Assembly (NCBI GenBank): GCA_949751835.1
Contig: CATKHK010000027.1
Span: 310,001-374,000, forward strand
Length of the DNA stretch: 64,000 nucleotides
From: Blepharisma japonicum
Taxonomy: Eukaryota; Ciliophora; Heterotrichea; Heterotrichida; Blepharismidae
Direction: 5' to 3'
Made by a program: the position numbers and the translations under genes. The notes beneath the pieces were generated by a model. That model saw only the letters and a program-made list of their open reading frames with translations. It had not been told where the DNA came from and searched no databases. Positions within the stretch are counted from its first letter, which is position 1. Each line of letters begins with the position of its first letter. Of the stretch, positions 55,173 to 64,000 are shown piece by piece.

Positions 55173-56195
55173 ATGAATTCCCCTTTAGGAATAACTTGTC
55201 ATGCTTGGAATAATATCCGAACCCAAATTGTTGTAGCAACCAACTCAAGTGTGCTTGAAATTTACCAAGTGCGTGGCGAAGAATGGGACAAGCTCTATGA
55301 ACTTAAAGAGCATAATCAATTAGTAAGTGCTGTTGACTGGCACCCGATCACAAATAGGATCATTTCTTGTTCCCACGACCGTAATGTCGTCGTATGGGAG
55401 TTCTCAGGAGAGTGGAAACCAAACCTGGTTAACTTTTACCAAAACAGAGCTGTCTTAGACGTGTCATGGAGTGCAAGAGGGGATAAATTCGCAGTTGGGA
55501 CAGGCTCAAAGCTTGTTGGAGTTGGATTTCCTAGCCAAGTATTGCAAGGCTGGACAACTAAAAAGGCCAGATGCACCACTTCATCAGTAACTTGTGTCAG
55601 ATTTGACCCATCTGGATTAGTTGTCGCTGCCGGAAGTACTGATATGTCAATTGTGGTCATGACTGCTTATATCCCAGAAGTAGATAGCTCCCAAACTCCA
55701 TCAGGAAGGTTCGCATCAATCAATACATTTGGAGATGTTATTTACAGTTTAGCAGCTGATGCATGGGTTAATTCTTTATGCTGGTCTCCTGATGCCACAT
55801 GGATCGCTATTGCAACTCATAAACCATCAATGATTTTCACAGATCTTCAGACACCTCAAAAAATTGATCTTAAAGGGAGACCTTTCTTGTCTACTACATT
55901 TATAGGCGAAAATAAAATAATTGCAGGCGGATTTGATTTTCTCCCTGTTTCATTTGAGCTTGCAGGCAATTCATGGAGAGAAGGGAGAAAATATGAGTCA
56001 TTTGAAGAAGCAAAAGCACCAGCAGGAGGAGTTAAAAGCAGCTTTCAAATAATAAGAGACCAACTCGATCAGAAAAAAGGAAGAGCACAACTAAGCACTC
56101 GCCATAAAAACTTTATAACATCCATCAGGGCAATTAACCAGTCAGGATTTTCAACTTCTGATATTTTGGGGAATATTTACTTATGGACTTCTTAA
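55173..56195 (+). CDS. ARPC1: Arp2/3 complex 41 kDa subunit (ARPC1), 340 aa
   Basis: WD40 propeller with ARPC1-specific order: ITCHAWNNIRTQIVV, YELKEHNQLVSAVDWHP, ISCSHDRNVVVWEF, RAVLDVSWSARGDKFAVGTG, VVAAGSTDMSIVVMTAYI and SLCWSPDATWIAIATH, ending in a final NFITSIRAINQ..GNIYLWTS blade. Slightly shorter than human ARPC1 (370 aa); the insert after blade 6 that contacts Arp2/3 activators is compact. It nucleates branched actin; in this cell it may serve phagocytosis. No UGA is present. Confidence 0.96.
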   Translation: MNSPLGITCHAWNNIRTQIVVATNSSVLEIYQVRGEEWDKLYELKEHNQLVSAVDWHPITNRIISCSHDRNVVVWEFSGEWKPNLVNFYQNRAVLDVSWSARGDKFAVGTGSKLVGVGFPSQVLQGWTTKKARCTTSSVTCVRFDPSGLVVAAGSTDMSIVVMTAYIPEVDSSQTPSGRFASINTFGDVIYSLAADAWVNSLCWSPDATWIAIATHKPSMIFTDLQTPQKIDLKGRPFLSTTFIGENKIIAGGFDFLPVSFELAGNSWREGRKYESFEEAKAPAGGVKSSFQIIRDQLDQKKGRAQLSTRHKNFITSIRAINQSGFSTSDILGNIYLWTS

Positions 56196-56355
56196 TTAAT
56201 TATTCTGAAAAAAAAGAATCATTTTCTGATAATTAAAACTCCGTAACATTTATGAGTGGCTCAAAGCTGATGCTAATAATTTTTCTTAAGAAAAATAGAG
56301 TATTATAAGAGAATACCGTATTTTTATTTAATAATTTTGAGATAAAATCATTTTA

Positions 56356-58188
56356 ATGCTGAGATTTACCAAAAATCAATGTGAAACCCCTAAAGGAAAT
56401 GCTAAGAAAGGGAAAAGCGGAATAAGGCCAAGTACAACTCGTACAAGTCCAAGCAATTATAAATCGTTTAACGTAAGTTCTCCTCCTAGCAGTAGTCCAA
56501 AGCTCTTTACTTCTACTTTATTCCTGAATTCTGGTTTAAAAACAAGTCGAACCATATCGAAAAACCAGCCAGCCAAGCCTCAGCCTAAATTAAAAGCAAA
56601 GCCAAGCCTAATAACTCATATAGGAAAATCTAATAGAAGTTCGCCAGTAAATGATAAAAAAGAGGTTCAGCGTTCGAAAATAAATATATCACTCAATAAT
56701 CTATCAATCAATTCTGGCAATCTTGACATAAAAAAGCCGATATTAATGACAGCAAGACCTGTGATCTCAAAAGATCCATCTATTATGAATGAGAATCTCA
56801 TATCTTCAAAATTAATTGCTGAAACCGAGCCTTCTAATATAAATACAGAAAGAAGCACTCAAAGTACATGAGAAGACATTGAGCTGCCTACAACTCCTGG
56901 GACTGTGCTTAAACTATTTAAAGACAAGCTAACTGAATATGAGCAAGGTGAGATCTTGATCTACAATAATATTTATTATTGTGGTATTAACTCAAAAAAA
57001 ATCAAGCCAAATCCGAAATCGAATTTTAATTATGGCTATGATAATGAAAGTGGAGATTATGAAATAGTTTTAAATGATCATATTGCATATAGGTATGAAA
57101 TCATTGAAATAATAGGCAAAGGCAGCTTTGGACAGGTTTTAAAAGTGTATGATTATAAGAGAAAAACATTATTAGCCCTAAAAATGATTAAAAGCCAATC
57201 GAGATTTCAGAAGCAAGCTGAAGTGGAAATCGAAGTTTTGAAATTTTTGAGGAAAAAGGATGAGAAGGATACTCACAACATTATTCATATTGAAAGCTAC
57301 TTTACTTTTAGGCATCACATTGTAAGCTTTACTTAGTGCATGACTTTCGAGCTTTTAGGCAGCAATCTTTATGAATTTTTAAAATTAAGCAATTTTCAAG
57401 GTTTTTCATGTAATCTTATTCGTCGCTTCGGATTGCAAATACTCAAAGCGCTTAAACTAACAGAAAAAAATCAAATTGTGCATTGTGATCTAAAACCTGA
57501 AAATATTTTGTTAAAAAATTCAAATAGATCTAACATAAAAATTATTGACTTTGGCTCATCATGCTTTATTGACAAACAAATATATACATATATTCAAAGT
57601 AGGTTTTACCGAGCTCCCGAAATAATACTAGGTCTGCCGTATAGTTCTGCCATTGATATATGAAGCTTTGGCTGCATTTTAGTTGAATTATTTTTAGGAA
57701 GACCGCTTTTTCCAGGCGAAAGTGAAGCTGATCAATTGCTCTGCATAATGGAAGTATTAGGAACTCCTAGTGAAGAATTATTATCAAGATCAACAAGGAA
57801 AAAAATGTTTTTTGGCTCAAATAATGAGCCTAAAATAATTGCTAATTCTAGAGGAAAAAAAAGATATCCTCGCACAAAAAATCTGAGAGAAATATTACGA
57901 GGAGCAGAAGTAGGTTTTATAGAGCTAATGCTGGCATGCTTAGAATGGGACCCTGATAAAAGAGTTACAGCAAAAGATGCCCTAAAACACCCTTGATTTT
58001 CTGATGAAGGAATCTGCTCTATTACTAAAGTGAGTTCTGTAAATAATATTGCAACACTTAAAAGTCAGACAGCAAATGATCCATGCAGAAGACGATCAAG
58101 TGATCATATGATCCAAAATCCAAGTTTCCAGGTTAAGCTAACTGCAAGGAAAATTGGAAAAGATTCCCGCCACTTTTACGAAAATTAA
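56356..58188 (+). CDS. DYRK-family protein kinase, 605 aa
   Basis: Exons 56356-57321 and 57337-58188, with three TGAs as Trp. Residues 1-170 are Ser/Lys/Pro-rich and disordered. A DYRK homology-type lead-in ([18 protein letters not shown] and [18 protein letters not shown]) precedes the kinase (about 245-545): [14 protein letters not shown], Lys in [26 protein letters not shown] and the autophosphorylated YxY loop [19 protein letters not shown]. The pattern fits DYRK2/4-like class II. These kinases act in the cell cycle, and in ciliates several are basal-body associated. Confidence 0.94.
57322..57336 (+). other. 15-nt intron in the DYRK gene
   Basis: GTAAGCTTTACTTAG, phase 0, A at position 10, with an in-frame TAG. 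Splicing joins TFRHHI to [15 protein letters not shown], rebuilding the kinase hinge region. Confidence 0.97.
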
Positions 58189-58223
58189 GAGATTAAATAG
58201 GATTTTCAAAGAAAAAAATATGA

Positions 58224-59279
58224 TTATCTTAACGTATTTTGTCCAAGCTGTGCAAGATGTTTTTCTGATTTTCTTGAGTCTCTTCTTAGCTTTTTAGAAA
58301 GCCCAACAAATTCAATTTTAGGATCATATGCTCCTGGGCCTGGAACTATTCTAACATGCTTTTCTTCATTTGTGAGCTCAAATCTTTTACTTTTCCCAAT
58401 AATCGTCGCGTGTGATCTTTCAGTCATCAAATCATAATTGCCTGGTCCTGGTGCTTCAGTATTGAGCTTTTCTGTTGATTTATGCCCAAGAGTGTAAGCT
58501 GGGCCGTGCGGCTTTAAAGAGGTTATTAAATAATTCCCAGGGCCAGGGGTATCACTTCTCTTCCAAATTTCTTCCCTTTTGGCAGTAAGAGTAGGGGCTC
58601 TAATTTCCCTGGTATCAGGTATATTATAAGCGCCAGGCCCGGGAGTAAGGTCCCTTTCTTTCCGAGGAATTCTACTCATTAGGCTGAACCCGATTTTATC
58701 AGTAAATTTCAAAGGGATATTATAATCTCCAGGACCTGGAACATCCTGGTGTTCTATAAAAGGCTTTCTTTTCGAAGTCCCAATTATAGTTGCAGTTGTT
58801 GAAGCTCGATCATTCATTGTATAAGCTCCAGGCCCAGGAATTTCAGGATCTGGTCTTTTAAATCTCATTTCTTTTCCTACACTTACAGAACGCACATAAA
58901 ATTTTTTATTAGCTTCATAAGCCCCTGGACCTGGAACATGGTCTAATTGTTTTGGTAATGTTCTCCCCAGTACTAATGCAGCTTTTTTATCAAGAGTTAC
59001 AGGAATATTGTAGGCTCCAGGGCCAGGTGAGTTATCCGGTCTCAATTTGTCTCTAGATTCTGTTCCAAACCTGACGGTTGATCTTTCTGTAACCGAGCCA
59101 GCTTCATATGCTCCAGGGCCTGGAGTTTTATTCAAATTTTCAGGCGATGGTTCTCTTTTCGAAGTCCCAAACTTATAGGATGGGACTTTGATGTAGGCCA
59201 ATGTTTGGTTATATTGCCCAGGTCCAGGAATGTCAAAATTTGGGTCTTTGATGTTTTTGCTTGATGCTGAAAACTTCAT
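58224..59279 (-). CDS. PGP-repeat (SHIPPO/ODF3/CIMAP-like) protein, 351 aa
   Basis: At least nine repeats of the form P-G-P-G-x-Y (DIPGPGQYNQ, KTPGPGAYEA, NSPGPGAYNIP, HVPGPGAYEA, EIPGPGAYTM, DVPGPGDYNIP, LTPGPGAYNIP, DTPGPGNYLI, EAPGPGNYDLM and IVPGPGAYDP), spaced about 32-38 residues, each after a F/S-x-G/TSKR segment. Such repeats occur in outer dense fibre / ciliary microtubule-associated proteins. It probably binds axonemal or cortical microtubules along its length. No UGA; ATG 59279. Confidence 0.93.
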   Translation of the reverse strand: MKFSASSKNIKDPNFDIPGPGQYNQTLAYIKVPSYKFGTSKREPSPENLNKTPGPGAYEAGSVTERSTVRFGTESRDKLRPDNSPGPGAYNIPVTLDKKAALVLGRTLPKQLDHVPGPGAYEANKKFYVRSVSVGKEMRFKRPDPEIPGPGAYTMNDRASTTATIIGTSKRKPFIEHQDVPGPGDYNIPLKFTDKIGFSLMSRIPRKERDLTPGPGAYNIPDTREIRAPTLTAKREEIWKRSDTPGPGNYLITSLKPHGPAYTLGHKSTEKLNTEAPGPGNYDLMTERSHATIIGKSKRFELTNEEKHVRIVPGPGAYDPKIEFVGLSKKLRRDSRKSEKHLAQLGQNTLR

Positions 59280-59354
59280 AATTTAATTAAGAAAAGTTGA
59301 AAAATAAAAAGTGGCAGTAGGTTATATGTAAATTCTAGATGGTTAATCATTAAT

Positions 59355-61004
59355 TTAAGCTTCAATTTCATCAGGGGCAGCTGCAACTGGTCCACTCTTT
59401 TTCTCTGGTTTAGAAATTCCGCTAACTACTTCGTCAATTCTTAAAAGCATACAGGATGCTTCAATTGCAGTTTTGAAAGTTTGTTTCTTGACAGCTAAAG
59501 GCTCCCAAACTCCTACAGTCCTCATATCAGCTAATTTCCCTGCATTCCCATCAATCCCCCAGAATGGAGCGTCTGGGTTATCTTCAGCGTGTTTAGCTCT
59601 CAGCTCAGTAACAATTCTTACCACATTGCATCCACAGTTCTGAGCTAAAGTTCTTGCAATAATTTCAAATGCTTGGGCAACCGCTTGGAATGGTAGCTGC
59701 TCAATACCTTCAATAGTCCTTCCAATTTTAGTTAGTTCATTAGCAACGTGCATTTCAACAGCTCCTCCACCTGGTACAAGTTTTGGCTCAATCATAACAT
59801 TTCTTGCAACAGACATGGCATCATGCATATTTCTTTCAATTTCATTGAGAACATCTTTAGTTGCACCTCTAAGCAATATAGAGCAAGCCTTTGGGTCTTC
59901 ACACTCTTCCATAAAGGTATAATATTCATCTCCTATCAGTTTAATTTCAAATTTATGGCATTTTGTGCCGACATCGCTTTCTTGCAATTCTTCAGGGCGA
60001 TTTACAATTGTGGCCCCAGAAACTCTTGCAATCCTATTATTATCAGTTTTTCTGATTCTTCTGATAACTGAGATATTTTGTTTAAGAAAATAATGTTGGG
60101 CTAAATCAGAAACCCCTTTTTCTGTTATAACTACATCAGGGTTAAGACGCATAATAGCTTGACATAATTTTTCGACTTCTTCTTCCTCTAATCTTAATAG
60201 TGTGTTAAAGTCTTCTTCTTTGGTCATTTCTACATTAGTCATAGACTCAGCTTTTTTATATTCCAGTGGGCAGTCTAACAAAATGACTCTTGGGTTTTCT
60301 ATAAATCTCCTCATCTTAGGATGCGTGACGTCTTTATTAAACATGACTCCTCTTAATACTCTAGACTCTTCTATATCACCTCCAGGTATTTTTTCAATTT
60401 TTGCATATCTTTTGACGTCTACTTCAACTTTTCCATTATTATTGATATAAACTGTTTTAACTGCTTCAGTTGCTAAATCGACAATTAAATTGCCCCATCT
60501 GCTAGAAAATTTTGTACCAATGCAGCTTTGGGCAATGACTGAAAGAGTTTCTTTATCTTCGATTGATACTAGTTTTGAAATGGATTCAGCTGATTTTAAT
60601 GCGGCTTCTAAGGCTTTGAAATAAGCACTTACTACGTTTATTGGATGAATTTTTTGAGTAAGAAAAGGCTCTGAGACTCCCATAAGTTCACCAGCGAGAA
60701 TGATGACTGAAGTTGTGCCATCTCCGACTTCTTCATCTTGAGTACGGCTTAAATCAATCATGGTTTTGGCTGCAGGGTGCTTTACGTCGATTTCTCTAAG
60801 GATTGCGTTGCCGTCATTTGTTAGAACGATTCCACCCATAGGGTCAAGAAGCATTTTTAGCATGGATTTTGGACCAAGAGTGGTTCTAATAATGTCAGCC
60901 ACAGCTTTTGCAGCTCGAATATTGGCTAGCTGGGCTTTTTTGCCTTCTTCACGTTGTGTATTCTGGTTAAGAACAATCACAGGAGCTTGGTTCCCAGGTA
61001 GCAT
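59355..61004 (-). CDS. CCT3: T-complex protein 1 subunit gamma (CCT3), 549 aa
   Basis: Group II chaperonin subunit of the TRiC ring that folds tubulin and actin. Conserved ATPase motifs: [50 protein letters not shown] and [14 protein letters not shown]. Gamma-type features include the short N-terminal [13 protein letters not shown] and the segment [20 protein letters not shown]. Length equals human CCT3 (545 aa). High demand for tubulin in a multiciliate fits its strong conservation. No UGA in the frame. Confidence 0.98.
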   Translation of the reverse strand: MLPGNQAPVIVLNQNTQREEGKKAQLANIRAAKAVADIIRTTLGPKSMLKMLLDPMGGIVLTNDGNAILREIDVKHPAAKTMIDLSRTQDEEVGDGTTSVIILAGELMGVSEPFLTQKIHPINVVSAYFKALEAALKSAESISKLVSIEDKETLSVIAQSCIGTKFSSRWGNLIVDLATEAVKTVYINNNGKVEVDVKRYAKIEKIPGGDIEESRVLRGVMFNKDVTHPKMRRFIENPRVILLDCPLEYKKAESMTNVEMTKEEDFNTLLRLEEEEVEKLCQAIMRLNPDVVITEKGVSDLAQHYFLKQNISVIRRIRKTDNNRIARVSGATIVNRPEELQESDVGTKCHKFEIKLIGDEYYTFMEECEDPKACSILLRGATKDVLNEIERNMHDAMSVARNVMIEPKLVPGGGAVEMHVANELTKIGRTIEGIEQLPFQAVAQAFEIIARTLAQNCGCNVVRIVTELRAKHAEDNPDAPFWGIDGNAGKLADMRTVGVWEPLAVKKQTFKTAIEASCMLLRIDEVVSGISKPEKKSGPVAAAPDEIEA

Positions 61005-61245
61005 TTTATTATTAAATAGGCATTTAATATTAGCTTTGGCTTAAATGTCAAGGCTCGACTTTTCTAAAACACATTTAATTTGAATTCATTAAATTGCTTC
61101 CTTTATAGCTTAGATATAGAAATCTCTTTGGGCTTTAGCAGGCATAAATCAATTTAATTTTTATGTTTTCATTTAAAAAATTACTTCAAAATTTATTACT
61201 GTCAAAGTAATATAAATATTTTATATTTACAACTTTATATTATAA

Positions 61246-62370
61246 TTAAAAAATCATGCATCCTTTACAGGAAGAACATGATGAGTTTGTATTGCCCAAG
61301 CCTCCAACTCGTTCACGCACTTTTAACTCATTTTCTTTACTGTGAGCATTGGGTTTGGCTCGTTTTATAGAAGTTGCTGGTAAAGATCCTATATTTTCAT
61401 GCTCTGAAACAGATTCCATTTCTTGTTCTAATTTATTGTTATTAGTAGAATTTGATTTTTCATCATCGCACCCTACTTTAATCGGTTTCAGCACAAAAGG
61501 TTTCGGTTCTGGCTTTTCTTTTTCAAGTATCATGATATCTTGGAAGTCATTAAATTCTGAAGGGCTTAATAATTTTTGTTCTGACTCTATTGAAGAATTA
61601 GAAAATAATAATTCAGTCCTTCTTAACTGAGGCGAAATAGCACCAATTGATAATGGTGAATCAAGTTCTCTATATGGATAAGCTGTATTTGGCTCCTTGC
61701 TAGTCTGCTGCTTCTCTGTAATTACAAGCTTTTCCAATCTTTCCTTAAATTTTTCTTTGGCTTCTAGCTTTTCCTTGCTTTGGTTTTCTTCAGAAGTTAC
61801 CGAATTTAAACTATTGTTCTTTTCTGGCAAAATCTCTGAAATTCTGCTGATATCAGAATCAAAAGATATTGTAATTAAATCAATTATTTCTGCTTCTTCT
61901 GATGATATTGAATCAGTTGAAAGTGATCCTAAGCTTGAAGTTCGATCAACTCTTGTCATTATTGCACTGATACAGATAATTGCATTTTTATCTGAGCAGT
62001 GTTTAAGTCTGATATTTTCCTTCTCAAAATCTGTGCTATAAGTAAAAATTTTGGATAAATCAAGCTTTACTGAACCATTCTTTACAGACTTATTCTTAAC
62101 AATCTGAAAAAGTTGAAAAGAAACAAATTTCTTCAAATAAGACCTATTTTTTCTAAACATGGTGACTGGAATTAAAACTGTGTGCTCTAAAAACGTTGTT
62201 CCTAGAATAACATCGTTTTCAACAGCTGGAGACTCTTCTCTATATTTTTTGCCTCTTTCGACCACAACTTTTAACTTGGCTGGATAAGGGATATTTATTG
62301 TGACTGAATGGATAGTTAATTCTAGCAAGTATGATTCTGTACTCGATCCGATCCGCTGGATTAGAGACAT
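61246..62370 (-). CDS. NT-C2-domain-like protein with C-terminal CaaX-like box, 374 aa
   Basis: Residues 1-150 resemble an N-terminal C2-type domain (NT-C2 as in EEIG1/EHBP1): ESYLLELTIHSVTINI, AKLKVVVERGKKYRE, TTFLEHTVLIPVTMF and SVKLDLSKIFTYST. The middle (150-330) is acidic, Ser/Glu-rich and disordered. The last residues read CSSCKGCMIF, and CMIF fits a prenylation CaaX pattern with further nearby cysteines for palmitoylation. This would put the protein on a membrane. The domain call is tentative; the C-terminal cysteines are directly visible. Confidence 0.65.
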   Translation of the reverse strand: MSLIQRIGSSTESYLLELTIHSVTINIPYPAKLKVVVERGKKYREESPAVENDVILGTTFLEHTVLIPVTMFRKNRSYLKKFVSFQLFQIVKNKSVKNGSVKLDLSKIFTYSTDFEKENIRLKHCSDKNAIICISAIMTRVDRTSSLGSLSTDSISSEEAEIIDLITISFDSDISRISEILPEKNNSLNSVTSEENQSKEKLEAKEKFKERLEKLVITEKQQTSKEPNTAYPYRELDSPLSIGAISPQLRRTELLFSNSSIESEQKLLSPSEFNDFQDIMILEKEKPEPKPFVLKPIKVGCDDEKSNSTNNNKLEQEMESVSEHENIGSLPATSIKRAKPNAHSKENELKVRERVGGLGNTNSSCSSCKGCMIF

Positions 62371-62587
62371 ATTTTTGTTGAATTATGTTTGCAAACCCAT
62401 TATTTATTCAACATTAGTTAATTCAGTTCATTTTAGGCGAAATATTTAATTGAAAATAAGTCAAAGGATATATGGTTGCATTGGCACATTCAAAACCCTA
62501 ATCTAGCTTAAAAATAGATCAATTAATTTTATGATAGTGGTAAGAAGTCTAAATGATAAAAATAATTCTTTATAAATTAAATTTTTA

Positions 62588-64000
62588 TTATAACCTATTC
62601 TCTATTTCTTTTTCCAATTCTTGGATAGAAATTCGCGTATCTAAATAAAAATTACTTAATTTAAGGGCAGCCTTCACTTTATTCAGTATCACCATATAAT
62701 TTTCGTTATCTGCTAATAACTTAGTCAATGATCGAGGAATTTCATCTGTGTTTTCTATACACAAAGCCTTTTTCAGCTTACTTAAAATTTCTTTTTCAGA
62801 TATATTTTGGTTATTTTTTTTCTTCAATTGAACATATTCCTCTGTTAATCTTCTTATTCATTTTCATATAGTTTTTAATGAAGGATTTTTCTCATAAATT
62901 TCTGGAGGAGAGTAATCCATAATTAGTTTTTTCAATCTCTCTACTAATTTACGCTGATGAGATTGAGCTTTTGTATCATGTAATAGCAATTTTGCATTTG
63001 ATAATAAAGATGATGGTGAATTAACTGAAAATTCATTCATTAGCTCTCTTATAATTTCAGTGCATTTTGCAGAGTCAAGATTTTTTGATGGAGAATATTC
63101 GTGCTTTCTTTCTCTGTTTTCACTTCTAGGTCTTATTCTAGGCAATTGTGGGATTTTTTCTCTTAATCTTTTAGCAGACTCTGACCTTCTCTTCTTGGTT
63201 CTGATATCTTCAATTGCTATTTCAAGTTTTTCTATTTTTTGGTTTGCTTTTCTTAATTCCACACAGCTTGGCTTCCTTCTTAAAGCAGTTTTGAGCTTAT
63301 TATTTTCATTTTTGAGTTCTTTTAATGATCCTTTAGTATTTTCTTTACAATCAGAATTTAAAGGCTTATGTTTAAGTCTATTAGATAGCTCCTCAATTTT
63401 TTCTTCTAATTCTTTAATTTTTATAATCGCAGATTTTAACTCTGAGTTTTTCTGATCAATTTCTTTCAAAAATTCTATTTTTTCCTTTTTTAAATTTGCT
63501 ACTTCTTTTTCGAGTTCATAATTATTTGTTTTCAATAATTTTATTTCATTTTGTATAGAAGATTCTGACTCAATAATTTTAATTTCTTTTTCAAGGTTAG
63601 CTAGTTTTTTATGGAGTATCAAATTTTCTTGAAGTAATGCATTTTTTGCAGTTTCTAGTTCATTTGCTTTATCTTCTAATCCTCTTGCTGAAGCTGTCAA
63701 ATCACTTATAGGTGATATATAATTTTCTTTATTTTCTAAATGATAAGTTTCTTTAGTTTTTTTCAAAGAAGCATCTCTTTTATTTCTTTCATTATGAAAA
63801 TCAGATTTATTCCTATCAGTTGCAAAGCCACTTTTTCCTCTATAAGCAGTAGATACAGTTGGGTCTATAATTTCAGAATTTCTCATAGGATTCTTATTAT
63901 AAGTTTCCATTTCATTATAGTGTTTAGCTGATGGTTTTGAGTTTTGAGCAGATTCCAAGAATGGTCCTTTATGTTTTCTCAGTTCACTAACAGATTGTGA
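62588..64000 (-). CDS. coiled-coil protein, 5' end outside the window
   Basis: The frame runs in from the right edge (residues before 63958 read SVSELRKHKGPFLESAQ) and continues across two TGAs (Trp, complement 62864-62866 and 62858-62860, in KTIWKWIRRL) to the stop at 62588. About 470 residues are visible. A coiled coil covers roughly 95-260, followed by a basic linker and a helical C-terminal block (FSVNSPSSLLSNAKLLLHD, IWKWIRRLTEEYVQLKK). It looks like a centrosomal or basal-body structural protein, but no specific family can be named. Confidence 0.75.

Noticed and set aside
1-64000. CRISPR arrays, bacterial operons, rRNA, LTR or virus-like elements
   Set aside because: None seen; all recognisable genes are eukaryotic host genes with a ciliate code and introns.

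Overview
The window is a 64 kb piece of a gene-dense, AT-rich ciliate somatic (macronuclear-style) genome, most likely a heterotrich of the genus Blepharisma. Three lines of sequence evidence support this. (1) UGA is read as tryptophan: in the strongly conserved CFAP20 gene the only UGA falls where the family has an invariant Trp, and about 40 further in-frame UGAs join open frames into recognisable proteins. (2) UAA and UAG are both used as stops. (3) Introns are only 15 or 16 nt, GT..AG, usually with an A at intron position 10. UGA=Trp with UAA/UAG stops and 15-16 nt introns fits Blepharisma rather than Stentor (standard code) or Condylostoma (all three stops ambiguous). No telomere, rRNA, tRNA, CRISPR array or intact mobile element was seen. 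An ORF search with the standard code breaks most of these genes, so the models here were rebuilt across UGA codons and introns.

Layout. 1-9.4 kb: acyl-CoA synthetase (5' end outside the window), coiled-coil and hypothetical proteins, a kelch-like protein with a myristoylation signal, a two-TM protein and a SHAQKYF MYB protein. 10-20 kb: an RPA1N-like OB protein, SPT5, a NEK kinase, CFAP20, a FYVE-like/TBC/EF-hand Rab-GAP, a puzzling reading frame with in-frame UAA codons, and X-Pro aminopeptidase. 20-30 kb: a CENP-C/Mif2-like kinetochore protein, two unknown proteins, an M16 complex III core/MPP-like protein, a three-repeat MYB protein, an RBM42-like RNA-binding protein and a TTLL3/8-type tubulin glycylase. 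30-47 kb: a HOOK dynein adaptor, CK2 alpha, a twin CX9C protein, a TTLL polyglutamylase, an RBR E3 ligase, a SAXO-like microtubule protein, a UBL-ankyrin-PH-AGC kinase and coiled-coil proteins. 47-64 kb: a 14-EF-hand protein, a WD40 protein, GPN3, a kinesin, ARPC1, a DYRK kinase, a PGP-repeat (ODF3/CIMAP-like) protein, CCT3, an NT-C2 protein ending in a CaaX-like box, and a coiled-coil protein running off the right edge.

Functionally the window is ordinary eukaryotic housekeeping (transcription elongation, chaperonin, GTPase, CK2, Arp2/3) mixed with many cilium and microtubule genes (CFAP20, SAXO, two TTLLs, PGP-repeat protein, kinesin, HOOK, NEK, EF-hand protein), as expected for a large multiciliated cell. 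Genes lie on both strands with no operon structure and intergenic gaps often under 100 nt. The most notable observations are the reading frame at 17.26-18.0 kb with several UAA codons in glutamine-like contexts, a frame-preserving 15-nt intron that is invisible to ORF callers, the UBL-ANK-PH-AGC kinase fusion and the CENP-C homologue.
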